A DNA stretch of 64,000 bases, from positions 37,466,652 through 37,530,651 of the forward strand of contig NC_133536.1 of assembly GCF_048544455.1 (NCBI RefSeq). The letters run 5' to 3'. Source of the stretch: Silene latifolia. Taxonomy: Eukaryota; Streptophyta; Magnoliopsida; Caryophyllales; Caryophyllaceae. Below are positions 43,617 through 53,378 of the stretch, one piece after another; the first letter of the stretch is position 1; each line of letters starts with the position of its first letter. Under the pieces are notes generated by a model, which ran no database searches, was not told the origin of the DNA, and was given only the letters and a program-made list of their open reading frames with translations. The translations under genes and the position numbers were made by a program.

Positions 43617-44058
43617 GTGGGCTTATGCTTCCTCAGTCTTTTAATTCTCGTCTGGAATAGCAGTTTGGTCGATCGACTGATCATGGTGGTCGATCGATCG
43701 GTCTTCAAGAAATGTGAGAGCTTCGAACCCGATGGTTGGTCGATCGATTGATGGCATTGGTCGATCGACTGCTCTAGCTGCTATTTGACTTCTGAAAACT
43801 CGTGGACTTGTCTTTTGGGCTTTGAATTGCGCACCAAGCTCGTTCCTCGGGTGAATACTTCACGTCATATGCAATGCAGGATACTCGGGGACGGATTTAG
43901 CTCGATTTCCGCTGGATTCTTCACATTTCTGCAATAATATACAAAAATATGGAAGTAGACGGAAATAGGGAGAAATGTAGCATAAACTACATGAATGAGC
44001 TCTGAAATGCGTGTAAAATGGGGTGTAAAACATCATATAAATGACACGCATCAGTACA

Positions 44059-44930
44059 TGGTGCAACCCGAAGGTTTCATAGATCCTAAACATCCTAAGA
44101 AAGTATGCAAGCTTAAGCGTTCCATTTATGGACTTAAGCAAGCTTCTCGGAGTTGGAATCATCGTTTCGACCAAGTGATAAAAGAGTATGGTTTCACTCG
44201 ATCGGTCGAAGAACCATTCTTATATATCAAGTCGAGTGGGAGCAAGATTTATTCTTGATATTGTATGTCGATGACATACTCTTGATTGGGAATGACGTTC
44301 CTCTCCTTTCTTCGGTTAAAGAATGGTTGAAGAACCATTTCCAGATGAAAGATCTGGGTGAGGCACAATGTATTTTGGGAATCCGTATCTACCAAAATAG
44401 ATCACGACGGACGTTATCACTTAGTCAGGAGTCTTATCTAGATAAGGTTCTTGAGAGGTTCAGCATGACCAACTCCAAGAATGGGAACCTTCCTATGACG
44501 ACTGGGATGCAGTTGAGCAAGTCTCAGTCACCCACGACGCCTGAAGGTATTGAGCGCATGAGTCATGTTCCTTATGCTTCTGCAATAGGATCGATCATGT
44601 ATGCCATGATATGCACACGTCCAGACGTGGCATATGCATTGAGTATGACGAGTCGGTACCAAAAGACTCCAGGTGAAACACACTAGATAGCAGTCAAAAA
44701 TATTCTCAAGTACCTACGGAGGACTAAGGATTGGGTATTGACTTATGGAGGCGATACTAAGCTATGCGGTACCAGTTACGCAGATGCTAGCTTCCAAACG
44801 GATCGAGATGATTCAAAATCTCAATCCGGGTTCGTCTTCACTCTTAATGGTGATGCGGTCAGCTGGAAGAGTTCCAAACAGAGTGTTGTAACAGATTCTA
44901 CTACTGAATCCGAGTACTATGCCGCTTAAG
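44059..44930 (+). pseudogene. Copia RT C-terminus and RNase H (3' part)
   Basis: Continues the copia pol on the far side of the 34125-44053 insertion. The RT part has LKRSIYGLKQASRSWNHRFD and the catalytic LYVDDILLIGND. Then come FQMKDLGEAQCILGIRIY and YASAIGSIMYAMICTRPD. The RNase H part has YADASFQTDRDDSKSQSGFV and STTESEYYAA before the end near 44930. These are the usual last blocks of copia pol. It looks broken, with a small number of breaks. Confidence 0.9.
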
Positions 44931-44957
44931 GATTTGAGAATCGGTTATCGCACATAC

Positions 44958-44980
44958 ACTTGTGAGGACAAGTGGGAGTT
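44958..44980 (+). promoter_or_regulatory. Hairpin and PPT of the copia element
   Basis: ACTTGTGAGGACAAGT can fold back on itself and is followed by GGGAGTT against the 3' LTR. It matches the arrangement in the gag-only copia. Confidence 0.75.
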
Positions 44981-45432
44981 TGTTGGAGCTGGTGTCCTCC
45001 ACAAATTAGTGTGATAACATTTGTAAATCTCTTACAGGTTCACAAGGGTATACTTCGTATATTTAATCAGTTGATTAACGTTTACCTAATAACGGTTGGC
45101 TTGCTAGAAAGTTTGACGTTATTATCATACAGATGGCGGTGATCAACTGGTCCCTAAAGGTCACACCTATAGGACGTGTTTGAGAAATGTGGTTATAGAA
45201 ATATAATTACATTGATGCCCAAAATGACTAAAAAGTTAGTCAATGTGTTGATGAGATAATTATTTAATGAAAATTAAATAATATTAAGTTGAGACGAATT
45301 AACTGTCAATTCGTAAATTAAATATAATAAGTTATATTTAAATTAAATATATATAAGGTTAGTTTGGACGAATTAATCTGTTAATTCGTAGTTAAATATA
45401 ATCAGTTGTATTTAATATTAACAAGTTGAATG

Positions 45433-45499
45433 TGTCATAGTGGTAATAGTGAGGGTACACAAGCCAAGAGGTCATGGGTTCGATCCTCACTAGATGACA
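45433..45499 (+). other. tRNA-like module in the copia 3' LTR
   Basis: Identical to 28728-28794: paired TGTCAT/ATGACA ends and a B-box-like GGGTTCGATCC. Confidence 0.5.
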
Positions 45500-45893
45500 A
45501 TTTAACACACTTTATATATTTTTGGAAAGACCAAAATAAGGAAAAAAAATACTCCTTATTTCGGTTCACTTGGCCGAAATTAGGGAAAGTTTTTCTTTTC
45601 CTAATTGACTCCAAGTTTCGGTCTGTATAAAAAGAAAGGTAGAGAATTATTTCTACCCTAATGCTTTTTCTTGACCTTGCCTCCTCTTTCTCAGCACAAA
45701 AAAAAACACAAAGACAATAAAATTTTACAGAAAATTTTAGATTGATTTCTAGCATAATCAAAGGGTATATCTCAGATCGTCTTGGGTGCAACTAATAGGC
45801 GAATATCAGTTTTGATATTGTTCTTAGGCCAATTTTGCTAGGACCTGAGGTTAATTCTAAATCCTTTTACTTTTGTTTATGTATTTTATTTTA

Positions 45894-46708
45894 GGATAAA
45901 TTACAAATAACCACCTTGTATTTGCGATTTTTTACAAATTACCACCCCGTATTTGCGTTTTTACAAATAACCCCCAAACTTTAATGTATATTCCCCAATC
46001 ACCCCCGTATTTTAACCCCGAACATGGTTTTTTTCATTTCCCGACTCGTTAACTGACGATTTAAATAAAATACCAAAACTACCCTCATTAAACACTAACA
46101 CACTCTCCACAAAAACACAACATTTCCCCAATTTAATCAAGGAACCCTAAATCACCAAATTCAAATAATAAATTTCTTCAATTAAATTGGGGAAATTAAT
46201 CAGCTCAGAAACATGACGGACCTTAAAGTTCTTAAGATGCGTTCAAACAACATTAGCTTTGTGGAGGAGGGCTATGGGAGATTATGGAAATCCATGCACT
46301 TTCAAATATTTGACAGTGATGCAGGTGGGTTAATCAGCCAGACTGGTGTAGAAATTGCGAAAATCATCAAAAGGAATAATGGAGATAATTTAAGTTGATT
46401 AATTTCTCTAATTGAATTAGGGAAATCAATTATTTGAATTTGGGGAGTTAGGGTCCCTTAATTAAATTGGGGAAATGTTATGTTATTTGTGGAGGATGTG
46501 TTAGTGTAAATTAATGAGGGCAGTTTTGGTATTTTACATAAATCGTCACTTAACGAGTCGGGAAATGAGAAAAACCATGTTCGGGGAAAAAATACGGGGT
46601 TGATTGGGGAATATACGTTAAAGTTTGGGGGTTATTTGTAAAAATACAAATACAGGGTGGTAATTTGTAAAAAATTGCAAATACAGGGTGGTTATTTGTA
46701 ATTTGTCC
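45894..46708. mobile_element. MULE-type non-autonomous transposon (815 bp)
   Basis: Flanked by a 9-bp duplication TTTATTTTA (45885-45893 and 46709-46717), the Mutator signature. The terminal inverted repeats begin GGATAAATTACAAATAACCA (left) and GGACAAATTACAAATAACCA (right arm read inward). They extend about 300 bp each (45894-46200 and 46398-46708), with roughly 90% identity by eye. Only about 200 bp of unique sequence lies between. It encodes no transposase. Insertion postdates the copia element. Confidence 0.92.
46213..46398 (+). CDS. Small frame in the MULE centre, origin unknown
   Basis: 61 codons starting MTDLKVLKMRSNNISFVEEG and ending in the right inverted repeat. It coincides with the only unique segment of the element. 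Pack-MULEs are known to carry host gene fragments in this position, so it may be a captured piece. I do not recognise the protein and there is no sign of introns or a dedicated promoter. It may be a chance frame. Confidence 0.25.
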   Translation: MTDLKVLKMRSNNISFVEEGYGRLWKSMHFQIFDSDAGGLISQTGVEIAKIIKRNNGDNLS

Positions 46709-46795
46709 TTTATTTTATGACCTTAGATCATCTTTATTAAATCGTTATAATCCTTCATGTTAAAGGGAAGTATACAGATTATTTCCCACAAGATT

Positions 46796-48618
46796 GGCTC
46801 CGGAAAGCCGTGGTATAGTTCAGACTCTCCCTCGGGGACAAAGTATCCGTTGAGAGTCAGGTGGTAGGGACGGAGGATGACTCCGTGCTTCTTTCGTTTT
46901 CGGATTAGGAGGTTCATCTCCCGGATATCTTGGTCAGTAGGTTCGTACCCCAGTCCAAAGGGAATGTTGGGGACCTTAGCCTGTTTTAAGGGAGGCAATG
47001 GGTCCTTTAGTGGATTGAGCGGCAAACCCGGGAAGTAACCCTGACGCATCATGATACGGTTGACCGTGAGGTTGTTGAACGGGTCACACTCAGAGGTTGC
47101 CGATTCATTAGTTATGGCGTTTACGGCTTGGAAACCCCACATTTCATTGTCGTCCTCCTCAATGGCTTGGGAGGCTATCCCCCTTCTCATAACTGCCTTG
47201 ACTGGGGAAGCGGGAATCGTGGTTGTTTTCCCGTTGAAGGGGACCCTGATCTTTTGGTGGAGCGTTGATGTGACCGCCTTGACGGCGTGAATCCAGGGAC
47301 GTCCCAGGAGCATGTTGAAGGACGCGTCGATTTCGACCACTTGAAAACTGGTTTGTCTTTCTAAGGGTCCGGTTGCGACGGTTAAAGTGACTAGCCCAGC
47401 GACCTTGCGACGAGTGCCGTCGTAGGCGTGTACTCCTTGATTTGGTGGGATCAAATCAGATTCCTTGACACCCAGCCTGTGGGCAGTTTTGAGAGGGATG
47501 ACATTCACGGCAGAACCGTCATCCACGAGGACTATTGGTATATTCTTTTGGAGGCATTGTACGGTGATGTACAGGGCCAGGTTATGATTGGCTCCGAATG
47601 GAGGGATGTCCTCGTCGGAGAAGGCGGCCGGGTTACTCAGATCAGGGGCGTCCCTCGTCATGTGTGCCACTATTTCTTCTGGGAAAGAGGTGGAGGGCAC
47701 GGTTAATTTTCCCAAGGCCTGCAGCAAGGCCTGTCGATACTCAAAAGACGTTGCGATCATTTGCCAAATTGAGATTTCGGCTTTTGCTTTCTGGAGCTGT
47801 TTCAGGATTGAGTTCTCGGGGGCCTTTGGTTGAGTGTCCACTTCCGGGACGACTTGGTCATTCGTTGTTGGAACGACCGTTGGGTTGCTCGGATTTTGAT
47901 AGGGACGTCCGGACCGGGTGAGATGCCCAATTTCTTTCGCCCGCGTCTCCTTCCCTGGGATGATATAGACATCCTCAACATCATCCCGCCATATGCCGTT
48001 AATTTCAGAGACTCGAGGATTCCTTGGAGTGGTATTCCTCGGTGGGTAGTTCTTGTGGGGAATATTTTTGTGAGGACGATTTTTATGGGGGTAGTTATTT
48101 TGAGGGTAGTTATTTTGAGGGCGATTATCTTGAAGGTGATTTTCGTGAGGTCTATGCCAGAATGGTCGCGGGAGCAATCCATCCTGGGGTGGGTAGTTTT
48201 CAATGCTTGGGGAATTCTCCCTTGGGCGCGGTGTTGGGGGATTGAAGATGAGTCGACGGTAGGCGTCGTCGAGTCGGGTGATTCTCTCAAAGAGGCTGGC
48301 TATGGCCTCTTCAACTTGCTGAAACATAGTGAGCATAGTGGCAGCACTAAACACAAACACTCTGTCTGAAGGATCCTTTTCCAGAGCATTCACCTCGTCG
48401 TCAATTGGCAGGATGAGGGGAGAGGGGTCTAGGGTCGGCTCATCGTCAGAGATGGCGTGAATTCCCAGAGGATTCGTCTTGTTGTTCGGCTTAGTTGGTG
48501 GGGGTATAGGCAAATCTCCCTTCTCAATCATGTCTTGAATGAGATGCTTGAGTTTGAAGCAATTTTCGGTATCATGCCCTTCCCTCGATGATACTAACAG
48601 TAGGCGTTGGGGTTCCAA
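46796..48618 (-). pseudogene. Tat element gag end and protease
   Basis: The minus strand opens with the gag C-terminal knuckle region (EGHDTENCFKLKHLIQDMIE), then a Pro/Asn-rich linker with NYPQNNYPHKNRPHKN-type repeats. The protease follows near 47300-47560: IPIVLVDDGSAVNVIPLKTA, where DDGS stands at the place of the usual DTG/DSG, then FNMLLGRPWIHAVKAV. Downstream is ILRPYHLTLNGYFVPEGESE. The linker repeats are low-complexity. The copia element interrupts this region at 46790, so it is broken at least once. Confidence 0.85.
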
Positions 48619-48656
48619 AATCGGGACTTCTTGGCGTCGGTCGGATCCGGGGTGGG

Positions 48657-49643
48657 TCAGATCGGTTGTAGCTTCCCTTGGTCCATGAGCCTTTTCAGGG
48701 CACTTGCATAAGTCGACCCTATGTTGGTGAACACTCTCTGGGCGCGCTCGGTTTTCTTGGCAGATGGTTCGACGAGGTTGACCTCATCAATCTTGTTTGT
48801 ATGATCGTAAGGGCGAGATCCGATTGAGGTGAATCCCTGGTAACCCCTGCCAGTGGTCTTTGCTAGGACACCCTTTCGGAGGTCGTCCTCAATACGTGTC
48901 CCCAGAATCTGCAGATCTTGAAAAGTTTTGATATTTTGATACCTCAGTAGGTTGGCATAAACCGGGCGGATATTGTTGACAAACTTCTCGACCAGAGTTG
49001 ATTCACTCGGCTTACTGACCAATTGAGTACTCACCCTCCTCCAGCGGGTTAGGAACTCAGTGAACCCTTCCTTGTCGTTTTGGGTTAACACCTCGAGAGT
49101 ACGGATGTTGGCCTGGATTTCGACGTTGTCGGCATACTGTTTGGCAAACTCAACTGCGATCTCATCCCAAGTAGTAAGGTTTTTCGGGTCCAAGGAGTAG
49201 TACCATTGGCGAGGAATCGGCTCCAAAGAGGATGGGAAGATCCGGGTAAAAAGCTCCTGTTTGACCCCCTTAATGGCCATGTAGTCTTTGAAAGCACGGA
49301 TATGGTTGAGTGGGTCCTCCACTCCCTTAAACTTAGGCACATCAGCCAGGGTGAAGTTTTCAGGTAACTGGTCCCCGACAGGCTCGAACCTTCGGTTGTT
49401 CTCAAGATGGATATTGTTACCCCGGGCTAGGAGCTGTTCTTCCAAGAGTTTCAGTCTCTTCCCAGTTTCAGTCAGAGGTGGGGTATTATGTTCCCCAGTT
49501 TCCTTGTTCTCCAGGGCGTCGATACGGGTCTCGATGCGATCTAGGGTGACCTGAAGAGCGGTAAGTAGGCTGGCTAGCTGATCAGTTGTGACATCTCTGT
49601 TGTTATCATTGTTGTTGTTGGACGAAGCTGAAGATGGGGTCAT
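48657..49643 (-). CDS. Tat element gag (capsid part)
   Basis: A 328-codon frame. It begins MTPSSASSNNNNDNNRDV, then a predicted coiled-coil segment (LLTALQVTLDRIETRIDAL). The retrotransposon gag core follows: FTLADVPKFKGVEDPLNHIR, FPSSLEPIPRQWYYSLDPKN, FAKQYADNVEIQANIRTLEV and FTEFLTRWRRVSTQLVSKPS. This gag type is usual in Tat/Retand elements. The frame itself looks whole, but it belongs to a fossil element whose pol is interrupted. Confidence 0.88.
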   Translation of the reverse strand: MTPSSASSNNNNDNNRDVTTDQLASLLTALQVTLDRIETRIDALENKETGEHNTPPLTETGKRLKLLEEQLLARGNNIHLENNRRFEPVGDQLPENFTLADVPKFKGVEDPLNHIRAFKDYMAIKGVKQELFTRIFPSSLEPIPRQWYYSLDPKNLTTWDEIAVEFAKQYADNVEIQANIRTLEVLTQNDKEGFTEFLTRWRRVSTQLVSKPSESTLVEKFVNNIRPVYANLLRYQNIKTFQDLQILGTRIEDDLRKGVLAKTTGRGYQGFTSIGSRPYDHTNKIDEVNLVEPSAKKTERAQRVFTNIGSTYASALKRLMDQGKLQPI

Positions 49644-51083
49644 GGCTCTGAGTCAGAAAAAAGGCTCACATTACAACTCAATCCGACACGGTTCCAAGAC
49701 TGAACGCAGACAACACAGAGGACGAGACAAATATCGACTCAACAAGACGGGGTGACCGTGTGTGGTCCCTCGGTGCTGACTCGATTTATGACGTGACGGT
49801 GTTTGACCGAACCTTTGACACGAGTCCAATCATGACGGCGCGACGCCATTGGACGCGTCTCGTGGTGAGACGACTCATAAGTAAAGACCCATAAGTACGT
49901 TTTCTTTGACTCGATAGACACAAGGCGGAATTGGAATGGCGGACTGAAGTTTTCGAAAATAGAAATTTTCAAAAAGATTCGTTTGTCGCTTTAAATGGGC
50001 GGCTTCCGAAGATAGAAATCTCCACAAGTCGATCAGTTGAAAGGGGTTGTCTTAAGTTTATTTGCAAAAGACGGTTTGAGTTTGAGTTGGTTCGGAAAAC
50101 AGTGCGTCGTTTCCTAAAACGGTTTTGAAATTCAAAAATTGTATGTTTTGAAGATCGAGTTTGAAATGTTTGAAGAGGTGTCGGGGACGGTGCATGGTCC
50201 TCGGGATCCCGAAAGTGTCTCGAGAAAAGGGTGTGTGCTTTTCTCGGGTTTTTGAAAGAGCCATTGTCGGCGCGAAACGGGTTAAAATCCGTGTCTAGAC
50301 GCGGCGATTATAACGGCGTAAAAAGGTGATTTGAAATGGTTATACAAAACCGGGTTTGAAGATCGTCATTACGACGGCCTAGAAATGCGTGTTGAAATGG
50401 TTATACAAAACCGATTTTGAAAATCGTCATTACGACGGCCTAGAAAGGCGTGTTGAAATGGTTATACAAAACCGGGTTTGAAAATCGTTATTAGATCGGC
50501 CTATAAAGGCGTGTTGAAATGGTTATACAAAACTGGGTTTGGAAATCGTCATTACGACGGCCTAGAAAGGCGCGCATCGGTCGGCGAAAGACCGAGGTTT
50601 GAAATGGCCATTATAACGGCGCGAAAAGGGTGTTTTTGAAAGTTTGAAAATGACACGGAAGGACTTATGATCAGATAGCACATAAGCACTCACAGTTCAT
50701 TATATTATGCATTATGCTGACACGGGTTTTGGCTTAAAAGGGTGGGTTACACACCAGGCAATCAAACCCCGATTTGCGAGAGGGATACCAATCCAAACAA
50801 AATGTGTAAGGAGGGTGCCCTAGCCTCGTGCTCGAAAGTGATGAAAGCTCTTTGACGAAACAGAAATATGTAACGTCAACGGTATCCTTGACTCAATCGG
50901 GATTCGAAACGCGGGGATGAGAAGACTCATGCCGACGAAACGAGCCAATTGGTCGAAAAGGGTTAGGTTGTGGGCCCGGATAAGGAACCCGACCGTGACC
51001 GTAATATCAATTAATGCATTCCAACCAAGACCTCATTCGAGTCTCACCATCTAGGGATTACAAAGACGTAAGTGTCCTAGTTT
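49644..51083 (-). other. 5' leader of the Tat element
   Basis: 1.4 kb between primer site and gag without a credible frame. Ogre elements carry an extra ORF here; this one does not. It includes a four-copy 61-bp tandem repeat. Confidence 0.7.
50333..50575 (-). repeat. 61-bp tandem repeat in the Tat leader
   Basis: Four units starting GAAATGGTTATACAAAACC at 50333, 50394, 50455 and 50516, spaced exactly 61 bp, each also containing a CGTCATTACGACGGCC-like palindromic piece. Unit-to-unit identity is high. Confidence 0.9.
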
Positions 51084-51101
51084 TCCCCAGCAGAGTCGCC
51101 A
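51084..51101 (-). promoter_or_regulatory. Primer-binding site of the Tat element
   Basis: On the minus strand TGGCGACTCTGCTGGGGA follows the 5' LTR after three bases. It resembles the primer site reported for Ogre-like elements (tRNA-Arg type). Confidence 0.75.
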
Positions 51102-52107
51102 ATCTGTGGACATGGCCCACCTGCAGGTCCGGTTCGATCTGCGGACATACAACGGTCTTTTTGAAAGCCACGCTCGTTGGCGTAAAGATACTTTCGACCG
51201 GATCGTTTTAGATCGGTCGGTTTCGTCAAGGTAAGGGTCTCAAAACGATTAGAGATGTTCGGAGTCGCCACCAAGCATTTGTGAGATGCCTGGAACCCGT
51301 TCGAATTCCACTTTATACCTCGGTCAAATCGAAGCACAAAGCAACGTTTGACATAGGTACTAAAGATAAGGAAATCGCCCCTCTTTAGCATCCTATCTCT
51401 AGAATGACTCTCGTACGCCCTGGATAAGGTCGTCCACTATCCAAAGTTTCTGAGTAAGAGGTGAAGGTACGTATTGGGTAGCCCTCTAATTAGACACCCA
51501 ATCCCGCCCGCGTTTAGCGGCCTCTACTGATCGATTTTGGTTGGTTGAATGCAAAAGTTGATAAAACGGTTTAAATGCATGAATGCGCATCCAATAATTT
51601 AAACCTAACATGTGAGAGCTTTCTAAGTCGGTTGATTTAATCCAAGTATCAAGTATAAAATGTCGAGTTGGATTAATGGTTGATTTGCATGCAAGACGGA
51701 AATTAAACATCCATTTACCATATTAGGTTTAGGGTGCATAACTGTTGGAATATGTGTCCTCCGACAATAATGCGATCACGACTGTTGATCATGATGATCA
51801 CATGTTTAAATCTCATTATAAAGAATACAATTGGGAAGTAATTTTTTTTTACTGTCAACTGGTCAACATATATCGGTAATGATTGGCTGACTAGAGTTTG
51901 ACAGTACTGTCGTGCGACGGTGGTGATCAGTTGACCCCCTAGGTCATACCTATAGGGCAACACTCTTAATTGATCATTTAATTAATCGTATAATGTTACG
52001 AATTAATTAAATTACTTGAAAATTGACGGACGATTTTGGAAGTAAAATTTACGTATCACATTGAAATTTGATTAAATGAGATACGGTCTGAGTAATCGAA
52101 TTGTATC

Positions 52108-52694
52108 TGTTCCGGGTGTAATTCCAGAGCAAGTATTGTTACCACCCGTGGCTTGTAGAATGATGTCTTGAGTTGGATCCCTCTCGTCTCTATCGTTCCT
52201 CTCGGCCTCTCCTGCAACAACGAACGAACTGAGGGCTTGGCTTTGTGCCAAGCGTACTCACTCCGACGCTCAAGTCAGTGAACTTAGAGGGATAAGTTGT
52301 TATTACTTGGCTAAGGATATATTGTAGAGAGATAAGGAAGATATTACCAGATGAATAGTGATTCTTAGGTTAATTTATGGATCCTTTCCTCAATGAAGGT
52401 TGAGGAGTATTTATAGGCTTTCACCTTTTGTCACGTAGTGGCCAAGTGGCCAAGTGGCTAGCAGGTGGAAAGACCGTTCTACCCTCGGCTGATGGACCTA
52501 TGGCAGGCCGGCCGAGGGTCTTGGATATGAGTGCGCGGATATGTGTCCCGGCTGGCTGGTTGCCAGGCCGAGACCCTAGGTGACAGGCCGATGGGTTGCA
52601 TCGGCTAGACTGTCTAAGTCGTTGACTTTGCTGTGGATATCCTTGACCTTGCTCAATATGTTGACTTGGTCGGTGCGGCGAATATGCCCCATCA
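52108..52694 (-). repeat. 3' LTR (left) of the short Tat element
   Basis: TGTTCCGGGTGTAATTCC...GCCCCATCA on the plus strand, followed by ATTTGCCCCAGC, the complement of a GCTGGGGCAAAT polypurine tract. Confidence 0.93.
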
Positions 52695-53194
52695 ATTTGC
52701 CCCAGCGTAGTCTATGCCGTGGTATATGGCTCCGATGTATCTTTGAGCGTATATTCTGCGCAAGTAATTTTCTGAAATTTTTCTGTATCGGCTTCTTCTA
52801 TCTCGGCCTGGTTCTTATTAGGCCATACCATATATATCCCCCCTCCGCATGGATGTGTAAAGGGCATCCGATGTGGAAGAGAAAGTGACGCTGGCCGAGA
52901 CCAGGGTTGAGAGTGCCGGTTGTTTTTGATTGCCCCCAGGCCGGTGCTCCCTAGCATGGTTGATCATGTGGCCGGCTGAGAGCAGATACCTGGGAATTTG
53001 TTGAGGAAGATGAATGGGCGAAGGGAGGTGAAGGGGCGTGTTGAAGACGCTTGATCACTGTTGCATTGATTGACGTTTGACTGTTGCGACGATTGACTTT
53101 CCATGCTTGCATGTCTGACACGTGTCTGGTTTTCTTGATTGGTTTGGCGCTTCATGGGTCATTCTCGATTGGTCCTTCTTCATGGGCTTTTCCC

Positions 53195-53202
53195 TATAAA
53201 TA
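53195..53202 (+). promoter_or_regulatory. TATA box of the antisense ORF
   Basis: TATAAATA in CCCTATAAATAGGGC, followed by a pyrimidine-rich start region (TTTTCTTCTCTCTAAAC near 53258) and the ATG at 53379. The spacing fits a plant pol II core promoter directing the plus-strand ORF, separate from the minus-strand LTR promoter. Confidence 0.65.
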
Positions 53203-53378
53203 GGGCAGTTATTCCGTGAAATTGGCCACCAATTTCACACTCCAAAATTTTCTTCTCTCTAAACTTTCAAGGGCTTCTTTGTCTTCTAATTTTCAGAGTT
53301 GTTACTCCGGCGAGTGTTTTTTCTTCAAGGTAAACAAACAGATTTTCTTTCTTATTTTGTTAAATAATCATTGCTATC

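Larger units (their letters stand above)
34125..44053 (-). mobile_element. Tat/Athila-lineage gag-protease element without visible pol
   Basis: A minus-strand fossil flanked by GTACA (34120-34124 and 44054-44058) inside the copia RT. The LTRs are 34125-35624 (1,500 bp) and 41066-44053 (about 1.5 kb once the solo LTR at 42138-43616 is removed). The primer site matches the tRNA-Asp type used by Athila-like elements, and a GGTTTGGGGAAG polypurine tract abuts the left LTR. Gag and protease lie at 38068-40940. No RT, RNase H or integrase is visible in the 5.4-kb interior, so it looks non-autonomous. LTR divergence is roughly 1.1-1.3%, i.e. about half a million to one million years. It is broken, with several breaks in gag. 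Confidence 0.9.
41066..44053 (-). repeat. 5' LTR (right) of the gag-protease element, split by a solo LTR
   Basis: The pair of 34125-35624, interrupted at 42138-43621 by the solo LTR and its GTGGG duplication. It keeps the palindrome pairs. Confidence 0.92.
28276..46790 (+). mobile_element. Ty1/copia element, nearly complete, carrying nested insertions
   Basis: A plus-strand fossil flanked by AGATT (28271-28275 and 46791-46795). The LTRs are 28276-29260 (985 bp) and 44981-46790 (about 986 bp after removing a MULE). It has an initiator-Met primer site, a 2-kb leader, gag, protease, integrase, RT and RNase H, and a polypurine tract before the 3' LTR. A 9.9-kb Tat/Athila-lineage element is inserted within RT. 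The LTR pair differs by about 0.7%; at a plant rate near 1.3e-8 per site per year that suggests roughly a few hundred thousand years. It is broken: besides the insertions, there are a few breaks in the coding region. Confidence 0.92.
44981..46790 (+). repeat. 3' LTR of the copia element, split by a MULE
   Basis: Pairs with 28276-29260 (about seven substitutions and one length difference by my reading), interrupted at 45894-46717. Also carries the tRNA-like module at 45433-45499 and TATA at 45626. Confidence 0.95.

Noticed and set aside
43860-44258. Frames spanning the right end of the gag-protease element.
   Set aside because: They cross the LTR/copia boundary at 44053; only the copia RT part after 44058 is real.
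46723-46790. Continuation of the Tat protease frame into this stretch.
   Set aside because: These bases are copia 3' LTR; the frame runs through the insertion boundary by chance.
47428-48369. Plus-strand frames opposite the Tat gag-protease.
   Set aside because: Shadows of the minus-strand coding region with no family resemblance of their own.
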